From B3-G11 sp036985855 (GTDB lineage Bacteria > Actinomycetota > Acidimicrobiia > Spongiisociales > UBA5794), in NCBI GenBank assembly GCA_036985855.1, contig BTQL01000002.1, positions 1-64,000 on the forward strand: DNA of 64,000 nt, written 5' to 3'. Below the pieces are notes generated by a model. That model saw only the letters and a program-made list of their open reading frames with translations, searched no databases and was not told the origin of the DNA. The translations under genes were made by a program, and so were the position numbers. Below, in pieces: positions 34,761-43,924 of the stretch; the stretch's first letter is position 1, and the number at the start of each line of letters is the position of its first letter.

Positions 34761-36212
34761 ATGTCATGGCGCCATCTCGCTCATGTTGTAGGCGCCGTTC
34801 TCGGTGCTACCGGGTTGGCGATGTTCGCTCCCGTAGCTGTATCCGTGATCTACCAGGAATGGTCGGTCCTACCCGGCCTGACAGCCGCGGCGGTCGTAAC
34901 GACGTTGATCGGGTTCCTCCTCTGGCGGATCTTTGACCGCCCAGGCGAACTCAGCACAAAGGAGGGATTCGCCGCTGTCGGCCTCGCCTGGATCGCACTC
35001 GCTCTTGCCGGAGCGCTCCCGTATCTGCTGACCGGCTCGATCGGGAATCTGACGGACGCGTTTTTCGAGGCGGCGGCAGGGATAACCACGACCGGTGCCT
35101 CCATTGTGCCCGATCCCGGTCTGTTGCCAAACGGCGTTGTGCTCTGGCGATCGCTCACTCAGTGGATCGGTGGCATGGGCATCATCGTCCTGTCGATAGC
35201 CATTCTTCCTCTCCTCGGCATGGGAGCGGTGCAACTTGCGAGAGCAGAGTCGCCTGGACCGATGCCTGATCGGTTGACACCTCGGTTCCGCGAGACGGCG
35301 AAGCGCCTCTGGTTGGCCTACCTGATCCTGACGGCTATCGAGATTGTGTTCCTCTGGGCGGGCGACATGACGTTCTTTGAGGCCGTCAACCATTCGTTCA
35401 CGACCATGTCGACCGGCGGCTTCAGCACGAACGCGGGATCGCTCGGCGCGTTCTCTGCATACTCGCAGTGGGTCGTGATCGTATTCATGGCGCTTGCTGG
35501 GATGTCGTTCGCTCTCCACTACAAGGTTGCCATGCGGGACCGCAAGGCCTATTTCAAGTCGATCGAACTACGCGTATATCTGGGAATCGCGTTTGCGGCG
35601 GCGGTCTTCATGGCTGTTGGGACCTGGGGCGGAGCGGTGTCGACAACTATCAGGGATGCTCTGTTCACATCGTTGACGATCGTGACGACAACTGGTTACG
35701 CAACAGCCGACTTCGGCCTCTGGATTCCGGCTCTCGGGATCCTGATCATCGGACTCATGTTCGTCGGAGGTATGGCCGGCTCGACTGCTGGCGCCATCAA
35801 GTCGGATCGGCTTCTGATCCTGTACGAGGCGTCCCGGACCGATGTGCGACGCTTGATTCATCCGAGAGGGGTGTTCGTCACTCGGGTTGGGACGAATCCG
35901 GTGTCCGACATCATCGTGGAAACCGTGCAGACCTTCTTCCTCCTGTACATGCTCGCTTTCATGACAGGGACATTTCTTCTTGCCATCATCGGGTCGATTT
36001 CGGGACAGAATCTCGATTTCGTGACGACCGTTACTGCTGTTGCTTCATCCCTTGGAAACGTCGGTCCCGGCCTCGGCGATGTGGGCCCAACATCCAACTA
36101 CCTCAGTCTTCCATGGCCGGGCAAGTGGCTTCTTGCTTCACTCATGATCGTCGGACGACTCGAGATACTCCCGATCCTGATCCTGTTCAACCGAGAGGTC
36201 TGGAGGAGGTGA
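34761..36212 (+). CDS. trkH: TrkH/TrkG-family potassium channel subunit, second system
   Basis: 483 residues. Filter loops are AAAGITTTGASI, FTTMSTGGFSTN, LTIVTTTGYATA and ASSLGNVGPGLG, the canonical four TrkH repeats, with GSTAGAIKSDR after the third. It is closer to standard TrkH than the first copy. It is followed by a hairpin at 36243. Confidence 0.95.
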   Translation: MSWRHLAHVVGAVLGATGLAMFAPVAVSVIYQEWSVLPGLTAAAVVTTLIGFLLWRIFDRPGELSTKEGFAAVGLAWIALALAGALPYLLTGSIGNLTDAFFEAAAGITTTGASIVPDPGLLPNGVVLWRSLTQWIGGMGIIVLSIAILPLLGMGAVQLARAESPGPMPDRLTPRFRETAKRLWLAYLILTAIEIVFLWAGDMTFFEAVNHSFTTMSTGGFSTNAGSLGAFSAYSQWVVIVFMALAGMSFALHYKVAMRDRKAYFKSIELRVYLGIAFAAAVFMAVGTWGGAVSTTIRDALFTSLTIVTTTGYATADFGLWIPALGILIIGLMFVGGMAGSTAGAIKSDRLLILYEASRTDVRRLIHPRGVFVTRVGTNPVSDIIVETVQTFFLLYMLAFMTGTFLLAIIGSISGQNLDFVTTVTAVASSLGNVGPGLGDVGPTSNYLSLPWPGKWLLASLMIVGRLEILPILILFNREVWRR

Positions 36213-36242
36213 AGCCAGCTGACAATGGACGATACGGCCGGT

Positions 36243-36266
36243 GGAGTAGCGTTGAGCCGCTACTCC
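36243..36266. terminator. Bidirectional hairpin between trkH and a convergent small gene
   Basis: GGAGTAGCG and CGCTACTCC form a perfect nine-pair stem around a six-base loop. The right arm contains the stop codon of the minus-strand gene. A short T-rich stretch (TGTTTC) follows on the plus strand. Confidence 0.55.
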
Positions 36267-36472
36267 TGTTTCATGTCCGGATCGTTCGCCTTCATCTCTG
36301 CCTCGCGTTCACCTCGGGACATGTAGCTCCTATATGAACGCTTCCTCGTGCGGCTTATGACTACGTAGAGTCCAATGATTCCGATGGCGAGCGAGACCCA
36401 CACGATGATCGCACCACCGCCGGCTTCTGGGATGGTCGATGTTTCCTGTGCCAGGAGTGATGCCGCGAACAT
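36260..36472 (-). CDS. Small membrane protein
   Basis: 70 residues. One transmembrane helix (AIIVWVSLAIGIIGLYVVI, about residues 21-39) is followed by a strongly basic then acidic tail (RTRKRSYRSYMSRGEREAEM). Function unknown. The ATG at 36472 has TAGGCT six bases upstream; this box overlaps the TAGCCT box reading the other way, so the region carries a bidirectional start. Confidence 0.6.
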   Translation of the reverse strand: MFAASLLAQETSTIPEAGGGAIIVWVSLAIGIIGLYVVISRTRKRSYRSYMSRGEREAEMKANDPDMKQE

Positions 36473-36485
36473 GCCTCTAGCCTAC
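36473..36485. promoter_or_regulatory. Overlapping bidirectional -10 boxes
   Basis: TAGCCT reads on the plus strand at 36479-36484 and TAGGCT on the minus strand at 36485-36480. The minus box stands six bases from the ATG of the 70-residue gene. The plus box may serve the phosphatase-like gene at 36508. Confidence 0.35.
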
Positions 36486-36507
36486 GCGGGACCACAGGGA
36501 GAGTCCA

Positions 36508-37737
36508 TTGGCCAAGACCATCACCCTCATACGTCACGCAGAGACGAATGCCAATCGTGTCGGCCGTTGGCAGGGTTCCGCAGACTCGGGGATATCGCCT
36601 CACGGTGAGACTCAGCTGCTCGCTCTTGCGAATCGTCAGAACGGACAACGACCTGACGTGCTGGTCGCATCCGACCTACCGCGGACGATGAGAACAGCGA
36701 GCGTCCTCGGGCACCCCGTGGCGGACCCTGCATGGAGAGAGTTCGGTGTTGGCGAGTGGGAGGGGCTGACTTCGGCCGAGATCGCTACGGAGTTTCCAGG
36801 CCAGATGGAGGCATTCCTTCGGGGTGAAGACATCGCCCCGGGCGGGGGAGAACAGATGTCATCTTTCGGGCGACGGGTGACTGCCGCGTTCGATGCCGTT
36901 GTTGCTTCTCTCGACGACGGAGGCCATGCCGTGGCGGTTACCCACGGTGGGGTGATCTGGGCGATCATGTTTCACGCTCTTGGACTGACCGGTGGCGTGG
37001 CGAGAATGATCCCTTCCCACAACACCGCATCAACGACCATACGCATCGGAGATGATGGCTCGGCACAAGTCATGACTTTCAACGATGCGACTCATCTCGA
37101 CGACGTATCGAGGCAGTTCGGGCCAGAGGGCACGATGGTTTCGTTGTATCGGCATGGCCAGACCGAAGCGAACCTTGGAGATCGATGGCAAGGACGGGCG
37201 GATAGCCCGCTCACTACCCTTGGGCGTGAGCAAGTCGAATCCGCGATGGCTACTTCTCCCCGGATAGACGCGCTCTTCACATCACCGATCGGACGCGCCG
37301 TCGAGACCGCTTCCATCATCGGGGAAGCAGTTGGCGTTTCGCCCATAGGTGCCGAAGGGCTTGTCGAGATGTCCTTCGGCAGCTGGGAGAACATGACGCG
37401 GCAAGAAGCCGTCGAGAGTGATCCCGAGTTGTTCGATCTCATCTACGAAAGGGGTGAGGACCTGCCTCGGGGAGGCGACGGCGAGTCCTTCGCCGAGACC
37501 GGCGAACGGATGAGCTCGACGGTCGAGTCGTTGGCCGACTCGTCAGATCGGGACCACATCGGTGTTGTGTCTCACGGTGGTGCGATTCGGGCGTACTTCG
37601 CAATGGTGATGGGTCTCTCATTCGATTCTCGAGATGCTTTCCCGATCCCACGCAACTCCTCACTGTCCCAGATCCTCTACACGGACTCTGAACCCGTCCT
37701 CGCCGCGTACAACGTCGCCCCGCATCTGGACACGTGA
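36508..37737 (+). CDS. Protein with two tandem phosphoglycerate-mutase-like (histidine phosphatase) domains
   Basis: 409 residues. Domain 1 (about 1-195) has the catalytic TLIRHAETNAN with His10 and the later AVTHGG. Domain 2 (about 205-409) has LYRHGQTEAN with His216 and VVSHGG. Both keep the two histidines, so both may be active. The halves align throughout (RWQGSADS versus RWQGRADS), showing an internal duplication. The start is TTG with AGGGAGAG upstream. Candidate roles are sugar-phosphate or alpha-ribazole phosphatase; not decided. The glycosyltransferase gene starts right after the stop. Confidence 0.87.
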   Translation: MAKTITLIRHAETNANRVGRWQGSADSGISPHGETQLLALANRQNGQRPDVLVASDLPRTMRTASVLGHPVADPAWREFGVGEWEGLTSAEIATEFPGQMEAFLRGEDIAPGGGEQMSSFGRRVTAAFDAVVASLDDGGHAVAVTHGGVIWAIMFHALGLTGGVARMIPSHNTASTTIRIGDDGSAQVMTFNDATHLDDVSRQFGPEGTMVSLYRHGQTEANLGDRWQGRADSPLTTLGREQVESAMATSPRIDALFTSPIGRAVETASIIGEAVGVSPIGAEGLVEMSFGSWENMTRQEAVESDPELFDLIYERGEDLPRGGDGESFAETGERMSSTVESLADSSDRDHIGVVSHGGAIRAYFAMVMGLSFDSRDAFPIPRNSSLSQILYTDSEPVLAAYNVAPHLDT

Positions 37738-37738
37738 C

Positions 37739-38806
37739 GTGCGCCTCCTGATCGTTTCCAACGACTATCCGCCGAAACCCGGCGGCATCCAGACGTACCT
37801 CAGAAACTTGGTCGACGCGTACCCGGACGAGGTGCATGTTGTCGGACCGTCCGATGACAGCGCGAAATCAACCGAGCGACACGTGACCCGTGGCGCCCGT
37901 TCGTACATGCTCCCGACACGTTCTGCGCGAACAACCATCATGGATGCGGCCGAGCAGTTCGGACCAGACGCAGTTCTGTTCGGCGCGCCTCATCCACTGC
38001 CTGTACTCGGTAGCCACCTACGCGAGAACCTGGGGGTGCCCATCGGTGTGCTCAGCCACGGGGCGGAGGTCACGGTTCCCGGTGCGGTTCCCGGTGTGAG
38101 ACAGATCCTCGGACACAGCCTGGCCACGGCCGATGTCCGGTTCGCTGTCAGCCGATTCACGGCCAGACGTGTGCATCGCATCTCAGGCAAGCCCGTGGAG
38201 TTCCTCGGTGCCGGTGTCGAGGTCGACACGTTCATTCGTTCACCGTCGCCGCCTCTCAATGATGTCCCGGTGGTTGGCTGTGTGAGCCGTTTTGTGCCGC
38301 GCAAAGGACAGGAGCGATTGATCGATGCGGTTTCAAGACTCGATCGCGATGTCGAGGTGATGCTCGTGGGAAGAGGGAGAACCGAGGCGTCGCTCCGCAA
38401 GAAGGCCGCGTCGCTCGGCGTTCGTGTGAGATTCGAGATCGATGTTCTCTGGTCTGAGCTTCCCGGGCTCTACCAGCAGATGGATGTGTTCTGCATGCCA
38501 TGTGCGTCGAGGTGGGGCGGACTCGAGGTCGAGGGCCTAGGCCTCGTGTTCCTCGAGGCTGCTGCGAGCGGTATACCCGTCCTCGCAGGCGACTCGGGCG
38601 GTGCCCCAGAGACGGTGCTACCGGGCGAAACCGGGTTCGTTGTGTCTGACGTCGACGCGATCATCGAAGGCCTCGAATTCATGCTTTCGGACCCCGACAG
38701 AGCAAGAGCGATGGGCGAACGAGGGCGTCATTTTGTCGAGAGCGAATTCACCTGGGAGCGTGTCGTCGAACGCCTGTATGCAGGGTTTGCACCACATCTC
38801 GGTTAG
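37739..38806 (+). CDS. GT4-family glycosyltransferase, PimB-like
   Basis: 355 residues of the GT-B fold. The N-terminus LLIVSNDYPPKPGGIQTYL is the donor-side glycine loop of GT4 enzymes such as mannosyltransferase PimB. GCVSRFVPRKGQERLIDA begins the C-terminal Rossmann domain, and EGLGLVFLEAAASG is the E-x7-E nucleotide-sugar motif. No signal or TM, so it acts on the inner membrane face. GTG 37739 starts two bases after the previous stop. The acceptor is unknown; phosphatidylinositol mannoside synthesis is a reasonable guess. Confidence 0.85.
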   Translation: MRLLIVSNDYPPKPGGIQTYLRNLVDAYPDEVHVVGPSDDSAKSTERHVTRGARSYMLPTRSARTTIMDAAEQFGPDAVLFGAPHPLPVLGSHLRENLGVPIGVLSHGAEVTVPGAVPGVRQILGHSLATADVRFAVSRFTARRVHRISGKPVEFLGAGVEVDTFIRSPSPPLNDVPVVGCVSRFVPRKGQERLIDAVSRLDRDVEVMLVGRGRTEASLRKKAASLGVRVRFEIDVLWSELPGLYQQMDVFCMPCASRWGGLEVEGLGLVFLEAAASGIPVLAGDSGGAPETVLPGETGFVVSDVDAIIEGLEFMLSDPDRARAMGERGRHFVESEFTWERVVERLYAGFAPHLG

Positions 38807-38826
38807 GTTCTACGCCGTCGACACCC

Positions 38827-38855
38827 TTGACAGGACGTCGAGACTCACGTATCTC
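38827..38855 (+). promoter_or_regulatory. topA promoter
   Basis: TTGACA at 38827-38832, 17 bases, then TATCTC at 38850-38855. This is a good housekeeping-type promoter about 33 bases before the topA ATG. Confidence 0.6.
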
Positions 38856-38887
38856 TGTACGCCGACACCAGTTCGAATCGGGAAGTC

Positions 38888-41452
38888 ATGAGCAAGAAAC
38901 TCGTCATCGTCGAGTCGCCGGCCAAGGCGAAGACCATCAACCGATACCTGGGCAGCGATTTCATCGTTGAGTCCTCGATCGGGCATATACGCGACATCCC
39001 TGCGCGAGCAGCCGACCTACCGGAGAATAGGCGAGAACTATGGAAGAGCACACGTTTCGGTGTCGATGTGGAGCACGATTTCGCTCCGATATACATCGTC
39101 ACCGACTCCTCGAAGAAGCAGGTCAGACTTCTGAAGCAGCGGCTTAAGGAAGTCGACGAGCTCTATCTCGCCACTGACGAAGACCGCGAGGGGGAAGCTA
39201 TCGCTTGGCATCTGCTCGAGGAGCTCAAGCCGAAGATCCCGGTGCGACGAATGGTTTTCCACGAGATCACCGAACGCGCTATCCGGGAAGCCGTGGCGAA
39301 CCCACGAGAGCTCGATCTACCTCTTGTCCAGGCTCAGGAGACGAGAAGGATCCTTGACAGACTGTTCGGCTATGAGGTGTCTCCGGTGCTTTGGCGGCGT
39401 GTGCAGAAGGGCCTCTCTGCGGGGCGAGTGCAATCGCCTGCCACACGAATCATCGTCGAACGAGAACGTGAGCGCATGGCATTCGTCAGGGCGAGCTACT
39501 CAGGCCTCAAGGCTGTACTCGCCACGGACGAAGGTGAATTCCCTGCGACACTGAAGACCGTCGATGGGACCAGGGTTGCCGATGGGTCGGACTTCAAAGC
39601 TGATGGGGGTCTCAGGGAGGACCGCCTTCGGCTTTCGCCACAGGACGCTGTCGATCTCGCGACCGGGCTCTCTGGATCCGAATTCGAGGTTTCAGGTGTT
39701 GAGCGAAAACCTTACACACGCAAACCGTACCCGCCTTTCCGAACCTCGACACTCCAGCAGGAGGCAGGTCGAAAGTTCAGGTTCGGTGCTCGTCGAACAA
39801 TGAGCGCGGCGCAGCGCCTCTACGAGGCCGGCTTCATCACCTATATGCGCACGGACTCGACGAATCTGTCCGGTACCGCCCTACAAGCGGCACGGTCCCT
39901 GGTCGCAGATCGCTACGGGGCCAAGTTTCTCCCGGCGAAACCAAGAGCGTATGGCAAGCAAGCGAAGGGTGCTCAGGAGGCTCACGAAGCGATTCGCCCG
40001 GCCGGCGAGCGTTTCGTGGACATCGATGCGGCTGCGGAGAACTTCGGCCCATCGTCGGACGAGGCCAGGGTTTACGAACTCATCTGGATGAGAACCGTCG
40101 CGTCACAGATGAAGGACGCGAAGGGAGAGAGCCTCATCGTCCAGATCGAAGCGGATACGCTCGACTCGAGGACTTGCCGGTTCCAGGCGTCAGGCCGCAC
40201 GATCACGTTCCCAGGATTCCTGCGGGCATACGTTGAGGGACGCGACGATCCTGATGCCGCGCTCGATGACAAGGAAACCCGACTTCCGCACATGGAAGAG
40301 GGGGATGGTGTACGACTGGTGGAGCTCGACCCAACCGACCACGAGACGAAGCCGCCTGCCCGGTACTCAGAGGCATCGTTGATCAAGCGGCTCGAGGAGC
40401 TAGGCATCGGAAGGCCTTCGACCTATGCGTCGATCATCTCGACGATCCTTGATCGTGAGTACGCACGGAAACAGGGAACCGCGCTCATCCCGACCTGGCG
40501 TGCGTTCAGCGTCATCGGCTTGTTGGAGCAGTACTTCTCTGATTACGTCGATTACGACTTCACGGCCCGAATGGAGACGGATCTTGATCGCATCGCTTCC
40601 GGTGACGCGGAGATGGTCCCGTACCTCGATGCGTTCTACAACGGGAATGGTACGCCCGGTCTCAAGAACCTCGTTGGAGAGGATGTTCTCGAGCGAATCG
40701 ATCCGAAAGCTGTGAACTCGTTCCCAATCGGTGTGGGAGAGGATGGCGAGCCCGTGTGTGCCAGAGCCGGCCAGTACGGTCCGTACCTCCAGCATGGCGA
40801 GCGGAGGGCTTCGATACCGCCTGACCTTGCTCCAGACGAACTCACACTCGAGCGGGCTCTCGCCTTGCTCGACGAACCGAGCGGCGACAGGTCTCTCGGT
40901 ACGGACCCGGGTTCAGGGCTCGAGGTGTTTGCCAAAGCCGGGCGTTTCGGCCCGTATGTTCAACTTGGAGAGCGCGATGCCGACTCCAAGGAGAAACCAA
41001 AGACGGCGTCATTGTTCAAGACCATGTCACTTGATGAGATCACGCTCGATGAAGCTCTTGAACTCCTCACAATTCCGCGAAGCATCGGTCATCATCCTGA
41101 GGACGGGCAGCCAATCGAAGCGTTGAACGGCCGATACGGACCGTATGTCCGGTGGAACAAGGAGAGCAGATCGCTCGAGACCGAGGATCAGATCTTCTCC
41201 GTCTCTCTTGACGATGCCCTCGCCCTTCTTGCGAAACCTCGTCAGAGGCGTGGCGCAAAACCACCGCTCAAGGAACTTGGGGCAGACCCGGTGACCGGCA
41301 AGGAGATTGTCGTGAAGGACGGCCGTTTCGGGCTCTACATGACGGATGGCGAAACCAACGTCTCGTTCCGAAAAGCCGAGACGATCGACAATGTCACCCT
41401 GGAGCACGCCTCGGACCGCCTTGCCGAGAAGCGGGCCAAGAAAGACCGCTGA
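38888..41452 (+). CDS. topA: DNA topoisomerase I
   Basis: 854 residues. It relaxes negative supercoils. The Toprim domain starts at KLVIVESPAKAKTI and has ATDEDREGEAIAWHL (metal site). The catalytic tyrosine is Tyr319 in FITYMRTDST. The C-terminal 240 residues hold repeated GRFGPYVQLGE and GRYGPYVRW units, the zinc-free TopA C-terminal repeats typical of actinobacteria. It is followed by a dispersed repeat and tmk. Confidence 0.97.
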   Translation: MSKKLVIVESPAKAKTINRYLGSDFIVESSIGHIRDIPARAADLPENRRELWKSTRFGVDVEHDFAPIYIVTDSSKKQVRLLKQRLKEVDELYLATDEDREGEAIAWHLLEELKPKIPVRRMVFHEITERAIREAVANPRELDLPLVQAQETRRILDRLFGYEVSPVLWRRVQKGLSAGRVQSPATRIIVERERERMAFVRASYSGLKAVLATDEGEFPATLKTVDGTRVADGSDFKADGGLREDRLRLSPQDAVDLATGLSGSEFEVSGVERKPYTRKPYPPFRTSTLQQEAGRKFRFGARRTMSAAQRLYEAGFITYMRTDSTNLSGTALQAARSLVADRYGAKFLPAKPRAYGKQAKGAQEAHEAIRPAGERFVDIDAAAENFGPSSDEARVYELIWMRTVASQMKDAKGESLIVQIEADTLDSRTCRFQASGRTITFPGFLRAYVEGRDDPDAALDDKETRLPHMEEGDGVRLVELDPTDHETKPPARYSEASLIKRLEELGIGRPSTYASIISTILDREYARKQGTALIPTWRAFSVIGLLEQYFSDYVDYDFTARMETDLDRIASGDAEMVPYLDAFYNGNGTPGLKNLVGEDVLERIDPKAVNSFPIGVGEDGEPVCARAGQYGPYLQHGERRASIPPDLAPDELTLERALALLDEPSGDRSLGTDPGSGLEVFAKAGRFGPYVQLGERDADSKEKPKTASLFKTMSLDEITLDEALELLTIPRSIGHHPEDGQPIEALNGRYGPYVRWNKESRSLETEDQIFSVSLDDALALLAKPRQRRGAKPPLKELGADPVTGKEIVVKDGRFGLYMTDGETNVSFRKAETIDNVTLEHASDRLAEKRAKKDR

Positions 41453-41462
41453 ATTTCGCGTA

Positions 41463-41509
41463 CCCAGGGTTCTAGACCGGAGTCAGTCCGGTCTACAGCC
41501 CGTAGAACG
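41463..41509 (+). repeat. 47 bp dispersed hairpin repeat, copy B
   Basis: This copy has the best hairpin of the family: TAGACCGGA and TCCGGTCTA pair perfectly over a five-base loop. It lies just after topA and could help end its transcript. Confidence 0.75.
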
Positions 41510-41569
41510 AAAAGTGGCCTGCCAGGGCGCTAGGAACCCAGCTACTCGATTCCTGCGAGACTGCATCCC

Positions 41570-42196
41570 ATGGATGACCGATCCCGATTCGCCGGAGCTC
41601 GTTATGTAGCTTTCGAAGGCATCGAAGGTGCAGGTAAGTCGACGATCGCACAACGGGTCGCTGATCATCTCAGAACCAGCGGTGAGAACGTGGTCCTTGT
41701 GAGGGAGCCTGGCGGGACCGAGGCTGGTGAGAGAATTCGAGACGTCTTGCTCACGACGGAGCACGATGTAGCGCCTCGCACGGAGGCGGCACTCTTTGCT
41801 GCCTCGAGAGCCCAATTGGTTGCGGAGACCGTATCGCCGGCGCTCGCTAAAGGTGCCTGGGTGCTCTCAGACCGCACTGCATATTCTTCCCTTGCGTACC
41901 AGGTCGGTGGACGGGGACTGCCTGTCGACGAGGTGTTCGAGCTCAACGACATCGCGCTCGGTGGTGTATGGCCTGATGTCGTCGTGCTCCTCCGCATCGC
42001 GGCCGGCGCCGGCATTGCTCGACAGCGACAAGGAGATCGCATCGGTAGCGAAAGCGCACAATTCCACGAGAGAGTTGCTCAAGCGTTCGACGATCTTGCA
42101 GCGGGTGAACCCGACCGGTTCATCGTGGTTGACGCATCGCTCTCCGTCGATGAAGTTGTCTTGATCGTTCTTCACGAGCTCGGGATCTCGTCGTGA
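41570..42196 (+). CDS. tmk: Thymidylate kinase
   Basis: 208 residues. It phosphorylates dTMP to dTDP. The P-loop is FEGIEGAGKST, REPGGTEAGERIR is the dTMP-binding segment, and SDRTAYSSLAYQ is the DRY/T motif. The lid region has RQRQGDRIG. It overlaps holB by four bases (GTGA), a common pairing. Confidence 0.95.
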   Translation: MDDRSRFAGARYVAFEGIEGAGKSTIAQRVADHLRTSGENVVLVREPGGTEAGERIRDVLLTTEHDVAPRTEAALFAASRAQLVAETVSPALAKGAWVLSDRTAYSSLAYQVGGRGLPVDEVFELNDIALGGVWPDVVVLLRIAAGAGIARQRQGDRIGSESAQFHERVAQAFDDLAAGEPDRFIVVDASLSVDEVVLIVLHELGISS

Positions 42197-43254
42197 CACA
42201 TTTCGCCGGTTTCGTCGGCCACGGCAGCGTGCTCGATCTTCTGGAGTCCGAGTTACGCAACCCTTCGCAGGCATACCTGTTCGTGGGCCCGTCGAATGTA
42301 GGGAAGGCAAGTGTGGCGAGACGCTTTGCCGCAGCGCTCGTCGGGGGTGACAATGGAGACGCGGTGGGGCGAGCCAATACAGGGTCCCATCCCGACCTGG
42401 TGCTCATCGCCCCCGAGGGGCGCTCATCGATCACGGTCGACCAGGCCAGAGGCGTCGTTTCCTCCGCTGTGAGATCCCCGCTTGAAGCTGGGCGGAAGGT
42501 GTTCCTCTTCGAGGAGGCCTCCATGCTCAACGACGAGGCCGCGAATGCCCTCCTCAAGACGATCGAAGAGCCGATCGCAACGACGGTTTTCGTACTGGTA
42601 GCCGAGTCCGAGCATGATCTGCCAACCACGGTTTCGAGCAGATGCCGTTCGATCGTGTTTGGGCGTGTGCCGGAGCATGACATCGTGACCGGGCTGGTCG
42701 AACTGGGAATCGACCCTGACGAGGCCTTGAACGCCGCGCGAATCTCCGGTGGACGCCCTGGTCTTGCGGTGGCCCTCGCCAGGGAGCCCCTGGTCGCTTC
42801 ATTCCGCGATGCCTGGATTTCGATTCCTTCCGAGCTCAGCGATCAGCCCGGTGATGCCTACCGGATAACGGCAAGCGTCATGGAAGCAACAGAACCGCTT
42901 CTCGACGCGGTCAAACAACGCCAGGATGCCGAACTTCAAAGGAACCATCCCGAGGGCAACATCCCGAAGTTCGTGTCGGAGCGCCAGCAGCGCGAACTCG
43001 CAAGGGCGACCGATGCTCTCTACGTGACCGGCCTCGAGTTGCTTGCAACCTTCTACAGAGATACAGCTGCGGCCCAGCTCGGCGCTCCGGTGCAGAACAC
43101 GGATATCCCTGTTTCGTCCCTGACGCGCGTCACGACTGAGACTGCGGTACGAAACGCATTCCGGGTACTCGACACGATCGATTCGCTCAACGCCAACCAG
43201 CGGCCGAGCCTCGCGCTCGCGGCCTTATTTCTCGATCTCGGCACCGATGTCTGA
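42193..43254 (+). CDS. holB: DNA polymerase III delta-prime subunit
   Basis: 353 residues. It is a clamp-loader subunit. The P-loop is degenerate (GPSNVGKAS), as usual for delta-prime, which does not bind ATP. LLKTIEEP and the SSRCRSI motif (the SRC arginine finger) are intact. The GTG start is coupled to tmk. It overlaps the acyltransferase gene by eight bases. Confidence 0.93.
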   Translation: MTHFAGFVGHGSVLDLLESELRNPSQAYLFVGPSNVGKASVARRFAAALVGGDNGDAVGRANTGSHPDLVLIAPEGRSSITVDQARGVVSSAVRSPLEAGRKVFLFEEASMLNDEAANALLKTIEEPIATTVFVLVAESEHDLPTTVSSRCRSIVFGRVPEHDIVTGLVELGIDPDEALNAARISGGRPGLAVALAREPLVASFRDAWISIPSELSDQPGDAYRITASVMEATEPLLDAVKQRQDAELQRNHPEGNIPKFVSERQQRELARATDALYVTGLELLATFYRDTAAAQLGAPVQNTDIPVSSLTRVTTETAVRNAFRVLDTIDSLNANQRPSLALAALFLDLGTDV

Positions 43255-43888
43255 TCTCGTGGCGGCGGCGCCGCGGGTGCTCGATACGCTTCTTCGGATA
43301 CCGAACAGGCTCGTTACTCGAGCGTTCTTCGATCTCGAAGTTGCTGGTGCGGAGAACCTCCCTCTTGATGGTCCCGTGGTGATCGCTGCCAACCATTTCT
43401 CGCACCTCGACCCACCCCTGATCGGAGTGAATCTCGATCGGTATGTGCGGTTCCTCGCAGTCGATGAGCTGTTCGCGGAGTCGAGGACTTTCGCCGGTCT
43501 CTTGCAGTTTTTCGGGACTATTCCTCTCGACCGGGACGGATATCCACTTGCGGCGATGCGCGAATCTATCGATCATCTCAGAGGTGGCGGTGCCGTGGGC
43601 CTGTTCCCCGAGGGGCGCAGGGTTGAGCGGTGGGGGGAAGATCCGCCGAAGCGTGGAGCGGCGTGGCTTGCGTGGATGGCCGGCGCGCCGCTCGTTCCCG
43701 TTGCCATTGTGGGAACCCAGCATTCCCTTGCCCCCGGCGAACGGGCATTCAGGCGCACAGCTGTGAAGATCTGGATCGAAGAACCGATCTGGTGGCACGC
43801 GTATGAGAACCGGCCCGACCCGATCGGCGCGATGATGGACCACTGGTACGAGGCGGTCGACGAACGTGTGCGTCATTGGAGTCGCTGA
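43247..43888 (+). CDS. plsC: 1-acylglycerol-3-phosphate O-acyltransferase family protein (PlsC-like)
   Basis: 213 residues. The catalytic HxxxxD is NHFSHLD and the second motif is GLFPEGRR. It should transfer an acyl group to lysophosphatidic acid at the membrane surface. No strong N-terminal TM helix is present, so it may be peripheral. It overlaps holB and is 36 bases upstream of threonine synthase. Confidence 0.88.
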   Translation: MSDLVAAAPRVLDTLLRIPNRLVTRAFFDLEVAGAENLPLDGPVVIAANHFSHLDPPLIGVNLDRYVRFLAVDELFAESRTFAGLLQFFGTIPLDRDGYPLAAMRESIDHLRGGGAVGLFPEGRRVERWGEDPPKRGAAWLAWMAGAPLVPVAIVGTQHSLAPGERAFRRTAVKIWIEEPIWWHAYENRPDPIGAMMDHWYEAVDERVRHWSR

Positions 43889-43912
43889 GGTCGCACTGCA
43901 CCGGTCTTCGAA

Positions 43913-43920
43913 AAGGAGGG
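43913..43920 (+). promoter_or_regulatory. Strong Shine-Dalgarno that fixes the threonine synthase start
   Basis: AAGGAGGG is the strongest ribosome site in this part of the window. The only codons at proper distance in the coding frame are ATC (43922 and 43925) and AGT. The out-of-frame GTG at 43929 stops after four codons. Confidence 0.6.
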
Positions 43921-43924
43921 CATC

